NCBI GenBank assembly: GCA_910575585.1
Contig: CAJTGF010000004.1
Coordinates: forward strand, 62,001-126,000
Origin: Clostridiaceae bacterium
GTDB lineage: Bacteria; Bacillota; Clostridia; Lachnospirales; Lachnospiraceae
Reading direction: 5' to 3'
Length of the DNA: 64,000 nt
Shown here: piece by piece, positions 44,590 to 52,784 of the stretch
How the letters are laid out: each line of letters starts with the position of its first letter
Position numbering within the stretch: position 1 is the stretch's first letter
Notes under the pieces: model-generated
The model's input: only the letters and a program-made list of their open reading frames with translations
The model's database searches: none
What the model was told of the DNA's origin: nothing
Made by a program: the position numbers and the translations under genes

Positions 44590-45525
44590 ATGGGACGAAA
44601 AATGTGGCTTTGGCTGCTTTTTCTCATAATGATAACGACTTTGGCAGGCTGCTCAAAAAGGGCCGAGGAGCCGGGGACGCCGCAGGAGGGAGTCTATAAG
44701 ATCTACTATCTTAACGCTTCCATGACCCGGCTGGCGCCACGGGAATATCACACAGATACCAAGGGGCAGGAGGAGCTTGTGGCAGAGCTGATGAATGAGT
44801 TCCTTAATGTTCCCAATGATGTGGACAGCCAGGTGGCTTTGTCGGACAAGGTAGGGTATCTGGGATACCGGCAGGAGGAGAGGGTGTTGTTTTTGTATTT
44901 TGACGCAGGGTACACCAACCGGGTCAATATGAAAAACACCAGGGAGATCCTGTGCAGGGCGGCCTTAGCCAAGACCATGACTCAGATCGACGGGATTGAC
45001 TATATCAGCATCTATGTGGCGGATCAGCCCCTTCTGGATTCCTACGGCAACCCGGTGGGGGTCATGGCGGATTCGGATTTTATCGAGGGGATCAGCGATA
45101 TCAACGCCTACGAAAAGAGCCAGCTGCGGCTGTTTTTTGCCGACGAGACCGGCAGTAGGCTGGTGGAGGAGAGCAGGGAGGTGGTCCACAGCATCAATAC
45201 CTCCCTGGAAAGGCTGATCGTGGAGGAGCTGATCAAAGGACCGGGGACGGAGGGGCATTTTCCCACGCTGCCCGGGGATACGAAGCTTTTGAACGTGTCG
45301 CTGAACGAAAATATTTGTTACATTAATTTTGATTCCACATTTTTAAATAATACCCTGGAAGTAAAGGAGTATATTCCTATTTACTCGATTGTCAATTCCC
45401 TGTCGGAGATCTCCACGGTGAGCAAGGTGCAGATCACCATAAACGGCTCCCAGGATGTGATGTTTCGGGATGTGATCTCCCTGAACACACAGTTTGAGAG
45501 GAATCTGGAGATCGGGACAGAGTAA
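44590..45525 (+). CDS. GerMN-domain lipoprotein
   Basis: A 311-residue lipoprotein: signal peptide with lipobox TLAGC (Cys21), then two GerMN/sporulation-type repeats, ending each with a strand such as ENICYINFDSTFLNNTLE and QITINGSQDVMFRD. The first repeat is recognisable in VLFLYFDAGYTNRV. GerM is needed for spore cortex and germination, and LpqB-like relatives sit next to kinases such as MtrB in Actinobacteria. Here it follows a histidine kinase by 51 bases, a comparable pairing. The ATG at 44590 follows GGAGGCAGAAG. Confidence 0.85.
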   Translation: MGRKMWLWLLFLIMITTLAGCSKRAEEPGTPQEGVYKIYYLNASMTRLAPREYHTDTKGQEELVAELMNEFLNVPNDVDSQVALSDKVGYLGYRQEERVLFLYFDAGYTNRVNMKNTREILCRAALAKTMTQIDGIDYISIYVADQPLLDSYGNPVGVMADSDFIEGISDINAYEKSQLRLFFADETGSRLVEESREVVHSINTSLERLIVEELIKGPGTEGHFPTLPGDTKLLNVSLNENICYINFDSTFLNNTLEVKEYIPIYSIVNSLSEISTVSKVQITINGSQDVMFRDVISLNTQFERNLEIGTE

Positions 45526-45584
45526 GGATTAGGGATACAGTCGGCATGGAAGGACGGAAAAAGGGGAATAAGAAAGGATAACAA

Positions 45585-47990
45585 TTGAACAGAAAAAGAC
45601 CACTGGAATGTTTAGCAGGGGGATTCGTACTTGGAGAGGTATTGGCTCTGCTGCCTGTGGGATGGATGGCGGGGATTCTGGCTGTTTTGGCGGCCGGGGT
45701 CTGTTATCTGAGGAAAAAATGCGGCAGGAGCCTGATATGGTGGTTCCTGCCGTTGTTTGTGGCATGTGGGATTCTTACGTGCCGAAAAGACGCAGAGGAG
45801 AGCCGTGGGTATGAGCGGATCGCGGCGGAAGTGAAAGGGCAGGAGATACAGGCGGAAGGGACGGTGAAAGGGATCCAGAAAAGAAGGGATGGGGACGGCC
45901 TGGTGCTGGAACTGGGGGATGTGTTTATAGGGGCCGGGGAGACAAAGAAAGAGTACGGAGGGCTTTTGGTTTACACAGATCCTGAAGAAGGCGATGGGGC
46001 GGTCCCCGTGGGCGGACGCGTGCGGGTCAGGGGAAGACTGGAACGGTTTGCCGGGGCAGGCAATCCCGGGGAGTTTGACTCGGAAGGGTATTATCACGCC
46101 ATAGGGATCGAGGGCAAGATATTTGCCAGGGATGCGGTGTGCCTTAAAGAGGGGTATTCTTTGTACCTTGACGGGATCTACAGGCTCCGATGCCACGCCG
46201 GAGCCGTGCTTGACCGGATATGCGCGGAAGAGGATACAGGGATCTTCCATGCCGTCATCCTGGGGGAGAAGACGGAGCTTTCGGCAGATATTAAAAGGCT
46301 TTACCAGATCAGCGGGATCTCCCATCTTTTGGCTGTCAGCGGACTCCACATCTCCATGATCGGGCTGGGGTGCTACAGCTTTTTGCGCAGGCTGGGAGCC
46401 GGTTTTTCATGGGCCGGCGCAGGCGGAACGGCGGTGACGGTTACCTATGGGATCCTGGCGGGCGGAGCGGGTATCAGCGCAAGCGTAAGCCGGGCGGTCC
46501 TTATGGTGCTGATGCGGATGTGGGCCGATTGTCTGGGAAGGACCTACGATATGAGGACTGCGGTTTCTGTTTCCGGACTTATTTTGCTGGTAAAGTCTCC
46601 GGGGCTTTTGTTTCAGGCCGGGTTTCAGCTGTCCTTTGGGGCGGTACTGACTTTGAGCATGGCCCAGCCTGTGCTGGAGGAGTGGCTGGGAGCCAAAAAG
46701 AGATGGCAGAGAACGCTTTTGGCCGGCATCGCCGTCCAGGCTGCCACCTGCCCGGTGGCGGCGTTTCATTATTTTGAGTATCCTGTCTTCGGTATTCTGC
46801 TGAATCTGGCAGTGATCCCTCTTATGTCCTATGTGCTTTTGTCCGGGATCCTGGGGGTGGTATTGGGGTCCGTGGCAGCGAAGGCGGGGATGATGGCGGT
46901 GGGAACGGGACATTATGTCTTAAGGCTGTATCAAAGCCTTGGAGAGACAGTTGCCATGATCCCGGGATCCCTTCTTGTGACGGGACGGCCGGGCTGGGCG
47001 CAGATAGGGGCCTACGGGGCCATGTGGTGCGGGCTGTTGGCTTTTATGGCCGCAGGGACAAGGAAGGAGACAGTAAGGGGGAAGAGAGTCCTGGGACGGA
47101 TGGGGGGACGCCGGGTATTTGCGCTGTTGTTTGCCTTAATGAGCCTGACGATCCTATTATTTCGCCCTCCTTTACAGGGGATGGAGGCAGTATTTCTTGA
47201 TGTGGGGCAGGGGGACGGGATCTGCATCCGTACAATGGATGCGGTGGTGCTGGTGGACGGCGGGAGTACGGACAAAAAGACGGTGGGAACCGGGGTATTG
47301 GCGCCGTTTTTGAAAAGCAGAGGGATCAGCCGGGTGGATTACGCCATTGTCAGTCACGGGGATCTTGATCACATATCAGGGCTTATGGAACTTTTGGAGA
47401 AAGACTGGGGGATACGGATCAGCCGTGTGGTCCTGCCCGGTATGGGGCAGGGGGACGACGGTGTCTACAAAAAGATAGCGCAGGCGGCCCGGCGCCATGG
47501 GGCTGTGGTATATTGGATGGAGCGGGGAGATCAGATCCGGGAGGGAAAGCTTGGGATTTCCTGTTTGTATCCGGGGAAGGAAGCCGGAGGGGAGTTTCTG
47601 GCAGCAGGGGACAGGAACGAACATTCTCTGATGCTTTTGGTACACTATGAGTTGGCGGGCATCCTCCTTACCGGCGACATGAGCGCCAAAGGGGAGGAGA
47701 AGTGGCTGGCAATGGGCGAATTTCCCCGGATCCAGGTGCTGAAAGCGGCTCATCACGGCTCTTCGTCATCTACCACGGAGGCGTTTTTGGAGAGGATTAA
47801 GCCAGAGTGGGCGGTGATCTCCTGCGGGGAGGGAAATCGGTACGGGCATCCTGGCGCGGATACGCTTGAGCGGCTTTACAGGCAGGGAACAAGGCGGCGT
47901 GTGACTGCAGAGGCAGGCGCGGTGACCGTGTGGACCGATGGGAGGAAGATGACGGTGGACACATTCAGGAACAGCGGAGATTCATCTTGA
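45585..47990 (+). CDS. comEC: ComEC/Rec2 DNA-uptake channel
   Basis: An 801-residue competence protein. An N-terminal membrane pair and DUF4131 region (about 1-180) is followed by the multi-helix Competence domain (LLAVSGLHISMIGLG is its hallmark) and a C-terminal metallo-beta-lactamase domain: VFLDVGQGDGICIRT, SHGDLDHISGL for metal ligands, LLTGDMSAKGEEKW and LKAAHHGSSSS. It forms the channel bringing single-stranded DNA across the membrane, with the lactamase domain as the proposed nuclease. Start is TTG at 45585 after GAAAGGA. No comEA is adjacent. Confidence 0.95.
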   Translation: MNRKRPLECLAGGFVLGEVLALLPVGWMAGILAVLAAGVCYLRKKCGRSLIWWFLPLFVACGILTCRKDAEESRGYERIAAEVKGQEIQAEGTVKGIQKRRDGDGLVLELGDVFIGAGETKKEYGGLLVYTDPEEGDGAVPVGGRVRVRGRLERFAGAGNPGEFDSEGYYHAIGIEGKIFARDAVCLKEGYSLYLDGIYRLRCHAGAVLDRICAEEDTGIFHAVILGEKTELSADIKRLYQISGISHLLAVSGLHISMIGLGCYSFLRRLGAGFSWAGAGGTAVTVTYGILAGGAGISASVSRAVLMVLMRMWADCLGRTYDMRTAVSVSGLILLVKSPGLLFQAGFQLSFGAVLTLSMAQPVLEEWLGAKKRWQRTLLAGIAVQAATCPVAAFHYFEYPVFGILLNLAVIPLMSYVLLSGILGVVLGSVAAKAGMMAVGTGHYVLRLYQSLGETVAMIPGSLLVTGRPGWAQIGAYGAMWCGLLAFMAAGTRKETVRGKRVLGRMGGRRVFALLFALMSLTILLFRPPLQGMEAVFLDVGQGDGICIRTMDAVVLVDGGSTDKKTVGTGVLAPFLKSRGISRVDYAIVSHGDLDHISGLMELLEKDWGIRISRVVLPGMGQGDDGVYKKIAQAARRHGAVVYWMERGDQIREGKLGISCLYPGKEAGGEFLAAGDRNEHSLMLLVHYELAGILLTGDMSAKGEEKWLAMGEFPRIQVLKAAHHGSSSSTTEAFLERIKPEWAVISCGEGNRYGHPGADTLERLYRQGTRRRVTAEAGAVTVWTDGRKMTVDTFRNSGDSS

Positions 47991-48049
47991 AAACCGGGAA
48001 GACCTTGGGTATAATAGAGAAAATAGATAAGCGAAAAGGGGGAGGAGTT

Positions 48050-48463
48050 ATGGGCGGCAGAGGAGGATTTTTTACGGACGGAACTCGTTATATTATTTCG
48101 GGGATCTGTTTTATCTTATTCATTGCGGTTGTGATGATCATCCCTAAGGATCTGAAGAGGGATGAGACCTGGCGGGTGGAGGCCCATATTGTAAAAAAGG
48201 AAGTGGCGCAGACAGATAGCGGGGCTGTGTATCTGCTGCACACGGAGGACAGTGAGGGCAACGAGGCTACATATCAGATTGTCCAGGAGGCGCTTAATGA
48301 GCGGATGACGGCGGAGGATGTGCATAAGCAGATCCGCAGAGGCAGATATTATCGGCTTAAACTGACGGATGGGGAGCCTTATGGGTGCGATTATCCGGTG
48401 ATATGCGGGGCGGCTACGTTGATTGACGGATTTACGGAGGAGAGTAGTACATCGCTGGACTAA
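48050..48463 (+). CDS. Small membrane protein of unknown function
   Basis: A 137-residue protein with one membrane helix at about residues 16-34 (YIISGICFILFIAVVMII) and a soluble domain with alternating strands. The ATG at 48050 follows GGGGGAGGAG; the open frame reaches back into comEC. I recognise no domain. It directly precedes the palindromic element. Confidence 0.65.
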   Translation: MGGRGGFFTDGTRYIISGICFILFIAVVMIIPKDLKRDETWRVEAHIVKKEVAQTDSGAVYLLHTEDSEGNEATYQIVQEALNERMTAEDVHKQIRRGRYYRLKLTDGEPYGCDYPVICGAATLIDGFTEESSTSLD

Positions 48464-48524
48464 TTTTATTTTTTCATTGGCGAAAATACAGGGGGCTTTT
48501 ATGACAGTATGCATGGAGGTTTCA

Positions 48525-49163
48525 TTTTGTTGTATTGCTGTATAGACGAGACGGAGTAGTGGCAGGCCGAAGAGAGAGTCGGTCCCGTCCGGGTTCAGCC
48601 CTCCTGTTTCCCTGGTCTCATCTCCATGGCATAGATTCACCCGCCCGGCACACAGCCTCCCTTCTCTCCCGGGCAAAAGCAGAATTCGCTGGCCGGGATT
48701 TGCTCACTTAAGGTGGTTTCGATAGGGAACGCCGTTTCGACTCTGTAGTGAAAAGATAACTGCTTTGGTGGCAGATCCTTTCAGGTTCCCAACAACATCG
48801 CTTTAACCTTACTCAACAATATACTTGAGGCCATAAAAAGAAGCTGTTTTTCGCTGCAAAGTTAAGGCAGCGTCCCCTACCGAAACCACCTTAAGTGAGC
48901 AAACCTTAGCCAGCGAATTCTGGTTTTGCCAGGCAGAGGAGAGCTGTCCCGTCCGGGTGAATCTATGCCATGGAGATGAGACCAGGAAAGCAGGAGGGCT
49001 GATACCCGACTGATTTCCGCTTTGGGCTCATCGGAATGTTTGGCATATCTGAACCCGGACGGGACAGCTCTCCTCTGACTGGCCTCACGACAATCCCCGC
49101 CCATTGCTCACTCAATAATACAGCAACATAACGAATTTAAAGTTCCGGTTTAGCCGGGTTAGG
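48525..49163. mobile_element. Palindromic non-coding element, copy 2
   Basis: About 640 bases matching copy 1 (26823-27822). The inverted-repeat arms lie at 48671-48715 (several substitutions) and 48887-48931, the latter identical to the copy 1 right arm. The right outer hairpin (about 48930-49083) and the terminal sequence ending GGTTTAGCCGGGTTAGG are well preserved; the left outer hairpin is degraded and the left terminus is missing. The centre is about 250 bases shorter than in copy 1. No open frame looks real. Confidence 0.8.
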
Positions 49164-49225
49164 ATACTTGAAGAAAATATAACCAGAATGGAATTTGTAT
49201 ACCAGAATCCACATTAAAAAGGATG

Positions 49226-49269
49226 GGGCTGTTGCACTGATAGTTTTCTAAACATCATTGCAACAGCCC
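49226..49269 (-). terminator. Hairpin resembling an IS end or terminator
   Basis: GGGCTGTTGCA (49226-49236) pairs perfectly with TGCAACAGCCC (49259-49269). The sequence resembles the termini of several insertion sequences, but no transposase is present. It overlaps the end of the PglZ remnant. Confidence 0.4.
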
Positions 49270-49626
49270 TTTCCTGTCTTTTTCTTTGCCATAAACTCTG
49301 AAAAACAGGCAGATGAGTTTCTCCGGAACAACCATTTCCTGCAAGCTGATACCGCCATGCACAAAGTTCATGCCGCCGCCATTCATCTTAATACGAATGC
49401 TCTCTCTCGGTGCAAAACCGCAAAAGCCAGACTTCCCGTCCAGGAACTTCACAGGCAATAAGTAGTTTGGCTGTACGCCTTTTTGCATGATTGCATATCG
49501 TCTGCCATACTCCACACAGCGTTTCGCGCTTTCTTTTTTCAGATCATTGATTTTTCGGCGGTATAAACGCCATTTAATTATTTCATGCCACATTGGCAAA
49601 TAAGTTTTTGGTTTCATAATAAGCAA
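49255..49626 (-). pseudogene. Remnant of PglZ (BREX phosphatase) C-terminus
   Basis: The 123-codon frame contains RRYAIMQKG, a LLPVKFLDGKSGFCGF region and MNGGGMNFVHGGISLQEMVV, which is the hallmark C-terminal motif of PglZ-domain proteins (alkaline phosphatase-like, essential in BREX). Full PglZ is about 800 residues; the catalytic part is absent, the N-terminal 40 residues here do not look like PglZ, and the sequence after VVPEK departs from the family. It is a deletion remnant. Confidence 0.7.
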
Positions 49627-49702
49627 TTATGCTTCTGCTGAATTTTGGACTCACTGAATCTCAAATTGCAATTTTTCGCTTTTGAGACTTCTGTTCCATT
49701 GT

Positions 49703-51199
49703 TTACTGTCTCTCTGTGTTCTTTAAATAAATGGTACTTCTTGCCGCACCTGCTTTTTTGAGCCAATTTTTTTCAATCATCGACTGCAAAATAATTCTCG
49801 CTCTCCGCTGTTTCACATTAAGAAGTTCCATCGCCTTATTTGTTGTTATTGAACCATTTTCTAAAACATATTCGTAAATGAGCTGTTCCTGTTCACTATC
49901 CGGCATTTTCGTGCTGCTATCCGGCATTTTTATAGTGTTATCCGGCACTTTGCTTCCATTATCCGGCACTTTTTCGGCACTGTTGTGGTCATTGAGGTCA
50001 CGATTGAGGTCAACGGTATCACTGATTTGACCTCGATAAATATTGATACGCAAATCAACCTCACCGCCAATGAACTCCGGCTCCCGCAGTCCGGCAGCTT
50101 TCACTTTATCAATAATTCTTGGAATGCCACTTCCCCAATGCTCGATCAAGTTCATATAAGCAAATGCATGAGCAAGAGCTTCATTTCTGATTTTGGAATA
50201 TCCTTCTTTCATACGCTCCATCGTCTGTCCCATTGGCAGCTTTCCAGGAGAAGTGATTTCCAGCCGGTTGTCATATACCGCAACCTGTATCGTTCCATGA
50301 TCCAGATAGCTGCGATGTACCATGGCATTGATAATCAACTCACGAATAGCATCCGGTGGAATTTCATAAATATCCTGCCGGTAAATTCCCACAAACGTAG
50401 CTCCCAAGTGAATGTTTCGCAAGACAAACTGAAATGCTTCCTCTATTTGCTCCCAAAGCGGGCCGTGATATTCTCTACGGTCAACAAATACCGCTTTTGT
50501 TGTACCTTTGAACACACCGCATTGTGTTGTGACATGAAGTCCTCCGTTACCAGTCAAAATGGCAAAGGCATTGGACGGATAATCTTTTCCGTCACGCTCA
50601 ATCAAAACCCCCCAAGAACGCAACTGCTGTCTGCCAACATCTTTGATAGATGCTTTCTGTTCCTCATTATGAGCGTTTTTCACCGCCTGTTCCTTCATGG
50701 CTTTGCAAAGAGCATCAATATCTTCATCTGTAATCGTTAATCCAGTACACAAAGCCTGATCGAAATAGCGGTTGCTTCCTTCAAACATCAGCTCTTTAAT
50801 CATGTATTCGTCAGCAAGACGGGTAGTTCCGGCAACACGGACATATACCCCGCTTTCTCTACCAAAAGCCTTGATATAATACGGTCGCTGTCTGCCTTCA
50901 GAAATTTCCGCTACAATGACCGTTTTACCATTAATGGTCTGCAAGGTAATGTCTGGAATAATCGCCGGTTCACAGCTATCCGACACAGCATTGGCAATAG
51001 CATCCATCTTTTTGAATACATCTTCCCTGTCAAAACCAATCACTTCTCTGGTTTTATCCGCAATTCCGAAAATAATTTTTCCACCGGTTCCGTTGGCAAA
51101 GGCAACCACAGACTTCATATATTTGATGCTTTTTTCCGGCAGATTCTCTTTGAACTCCACATTTTTTGATTCACCTGCAAGAATTTCTCCTATGGTCAT
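49703..51199 (-). CDS. AlbA_2 domain ATP-binding protein (Schlafen/RecG-like transcription regulator type)
   Basis: A 498-residue protein. The N-terminal AlbA_2 domain (ESKNVEFKENLPEKSIKYMK, then FANGTGGKIIFGIAD, residues about 10-130) is linked to a GHKL-type ATPase (HATPase_c_4: RELIINAMVHRSYLDHG and IEHWGSGIPRIID, about 285-385), then a linker with four near-identical K[VM]PD[NS] heptads (about 405-435) and a C-terminal winged helix (ITTNKAMELLNVKQRRARII). Such genes are common near restriction, BREX and other defence clusters. The gene is intact: ATG after GAGGTG. It is flanked by BREX remnants, so it is probably the last whole member of that island. Exact role unknown. Confidence 0.85.
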   Translation of the reverse strand: MTIGEILAGESKNVEFKENLPEKSIKYMKSVVAFANGTGGKIIFGIADKTREVIGFDREDVFKKMDAIANAVSDSCEPAIIPDITLQTINGKTVIVAEISEGRQRPYYIKAFGRESGVYVRVAGTTRLADEYMIKELMFEGSNRYFDQALCTGLTITDEDIDALCKAMKEQAVKNAHNEEQKASIKDVGRQQLRSWGVLIERDGKDYPSNAFAILTGNGGLHVTTQCGVFKGTTKAVFVDRREYHGPLWEQIEEAFQFVLRNIHLGATFVGIYRQDIYEIPPDAIRELIINAMVHRSYLDHGTIQVAVYDNRLEITSPGKLPMGQTMERMKEGYSKIRNEALAHAFAYMNLIEHWGSGIPRIIDKVKAAGLREPEFIGGEVDLRINIYRGQISDTVDLNRDLNDHNSAEKVPDNGSKVPDNTIKMPDSSTKMPDSEQEQLIYEYVLENGSITTNKAMELLNVKQRRARIILQSMIEKNWLKKAGAARSTIYLKNTERQ

Positions 51200-51500
51200 A
51201 ATAGCACCTCGCTCTCTTTTACAGCTTTATGTACTGTCACGAGCATAGGTCCAATAAATTGAATCAATGCTGAAACAGCTGCTCCAAATTCTGCAACTCC
51301 CTTTATTGCCTGCAATGAAGTTATCAATCACAACTACCACAACCACAGATATAATCATTTATAATTGGTGTGCTATCCATATATTTCACAAATTTTGCAA
51401 GCACACCTGCATAATCTTCATAATCTGCCTGAAGCAGTCGATTAGAACAGCTGTTAAAATCATATTGGATTTTTCTCAGTTCTTTTCTATTTAATTTCAT
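51196..51500 (-). pseudogene. Frameshifted small defence-associated gene
   Basis: The first frame (51324-51500) encodes 58 residues, MKLNRKELRKIQYDFNSCSN to CGCGSCD, whose start resembles N-terminal domains of abortive-infection-like proteins that I cannot name firmly. A second frame (51196-51327) continues LITSLQAIKGVAEFGAAVSA to a stop that overlaps the next gene's ATG. The two frames overlap at the junction, which suggests one frameshift and an internal deletion in a longer gene. Confidence 0.5.
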
Positions 51501-51882
51501 AATTTTTCACCCCACAAAACGGGCAATACGCACCCGTCATTTTTAATAATGGCTTAATTTTGGCAGTACGCTTACAGCAGGGGAAATTACAAATTTCCAT
51601 TGCTTCTATACCTGACCGAATAGAATCTTCACTTTCATGCATTGGGCGTTTTCCAGCCTTGAATGAAATGACTCCATTTTTATAGCAAGTTCAAGTACAT
51701 CATCGGTAACGTAATTTTCGCTTATCAAGCCGCAACTTGGACAAAATATATTAAATACGCCGTCATCCTTCAAATCAGAAGGTGTCCCCTTAAAATATGT
51801 GCCACAATGCTCACATTGTAAAAGAACATAACCATCATCATCTGTGGAAAATAGAAATCGTCATATTGATCTCATCACTCAT
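51487..51882 (-). pseudogene. Broken zinc-ribbon protein gene
   Basis: Three frames together give a double zinc-ribbon protein: MSDEINMTISIF, then DDGYVLLQCEHCGTYFKG and NIFCPSCGLISENYVTDD, then FKAGKRPMHESEDSIRSGIE, NFPCCKRTAKIK and AYCPFCGVKNYEIK. At least two frameshifts separate them. The ATG at 51882 overlaps the preceding remnant's TGA, as in an operon. The following small gene also overlaps its end. Likely a defence-island accessory gene. Confidence 0.7.
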
Positions 51883-52203
51883 TCTTTCCCCTTTATTTTA
51901 GCCAAAACATCCTGGAAAATTGCATAATTCTTCTTCACGCCGTCGTCCAGGCTGAAATCTGTTTTAACTTTGTGATTGTGCTGTCGCTCCAGGAAGTTAC
52001 GGTATCATTCTGCTCCTGCAAACGCATAAAAAAAGTATTCAAATCTATCTGACCAAAGGACATGTCCCTTAACCGGTACTTCTCTCCAATGACTATCAGC
52101 ATAAACTCCCAAACAAGTCGGCTCTTCTTCATCATCGCATACAGGCTTTTGCCATCCGTGTAATCGATTTTTCAGTTGGATACTGGAAAAGATTCTGCTC
52201 CAT
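51879..52203 (-). pseudogene. BrxA remnant fused by deletion to a PglX tail
   Basis: It starts with ATG after AAGGAGG and reads NLFQYPTEKSI, shifts frame, then LYAMMKKSRLVWEFMLIVIG and WSDSTITKLKQ, which follow the BrxA (DUF1819) pattern (NLLQxRT..S, ...EF..EV..EK, ...WS..T..KLKQ). Immediately after KLKQ, another frame gives FSLDDGVKKNYAIFQDVLAK, which matches the C-terminal LDDGVKVNYxKFQ motif of PglX/adenine methyltransferases. So everything between brxA and the end of pglX appears to have been deleted. Family assignment is by motif memory. Confidence 0.65.
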
Positions 52204-52217
52204 AATGTTTTGCCTCC

Positions 52218-52436
52218 TTACGGTTCCTCTTTTTTATCAGGAACAAATTCCATGATGTCTCCAACATCGCAATTTAATACGGAACAAATTTTTTCTAATA
52301 CATCCATGCTGACATTTTCATCTTTAGACAACTTCGACATTGTTGTCGTGCTGAAACCGGTCTGCAAGCGCAAGTCTTTTTTTATCATGTCTTTATCAAT
52401 CAGCATTTTCCACAGCTTTTTATAGCATACTGCCAT
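52218..52436 (-). CDS. XRE family helix-turn-helix regulator
   Basis: A 72-residue Cro/CI-type DNA-binding protein: LWKMLIDKDMIKKDLRLQTG then FSTTTMSKLSKDENVSMDVL and EKICSVLNCDVGDIMEF, the standard five-helix fold (HTH_26 type). It heads the island in the BREX direction, where such regulators are common. ATG at 52436 follows AGAGGTGAC. Its promoter region has inverted repeats likely to be its own operators. Confidence 0.9.
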   Translation of the reverse strand: MAVCYKKLWKMLIDKDMIKKDLRLQTGFSTTTMSKLSKDENVSMDVLEKICSVLNCDVGDIMEFVPDKKEEP

Positions 52437-52493
52437 ATTGTCACCTCTTACCATTATTCCCGCTCAAAGTTCAGTATTCTCGCTACTTCCTCT

Positions 52494-52522
52494 ATCATAG
52501 CATAAAAGTGCGAATACTACAA
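52494..52522 (-). promoter_or_regulatory. Promoter and operators of the XRE gene
   Basis: Minus strand TTGTAG (52517-52522), 17-base spacer, TATGAT (52494-52499). AGTATTCGC overlapping the -35 and its inverted form GCGAGAATACT downstream of the -10, plus a third GCGGGAATA, bracket the promoter and suggest autoregulation. Confidence 0.65.
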
Positions 52523-52784
52523 TCAAAATATCAAAATTTCAAATTTATACTTTACAAACTCGCAGTTTAGATTTGCTATTTTAGAAATCAAGAATGGCAT
52601 GAAAGATAAAGAACTACTTTTCCAAAGATTTACTACGGTTCAATTCTTAAAAATTTAGAAAGATAGAAAATATGCTTGTGTATTTCGGAAAAAAGGGTTA
52701 TAGTGTTATAGGCAATCGTGTATTGCGGAGTATTTGGCGGGGAGAGCATGGCTGTCCCCAAAGATATTAGGAGGGTAAACATTT
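52523..52784. other. AT-rich intergenic stretch
   Basis: No credible gene, repeat or strong promoter is visible. It probably contains the promoter of the lipoprotein at 52785 (a TTATAG at about 52700 is a weak -10 candidate) and marks the right edge of the AT-rich island. Confidence 0.4.

Noticed and set aside
49226-49269. An intact insertion sequence next to the PglZ remnant
   Set aside because: Only a hairpin resembling an IS end is present; there is no transposase frame nearby.
49985-50740. A 251-codon plus-strand frame inside the AlbA_2 gene
   Set aside because: It is antisense to conserved AlbA_2 and ATPase motifs.
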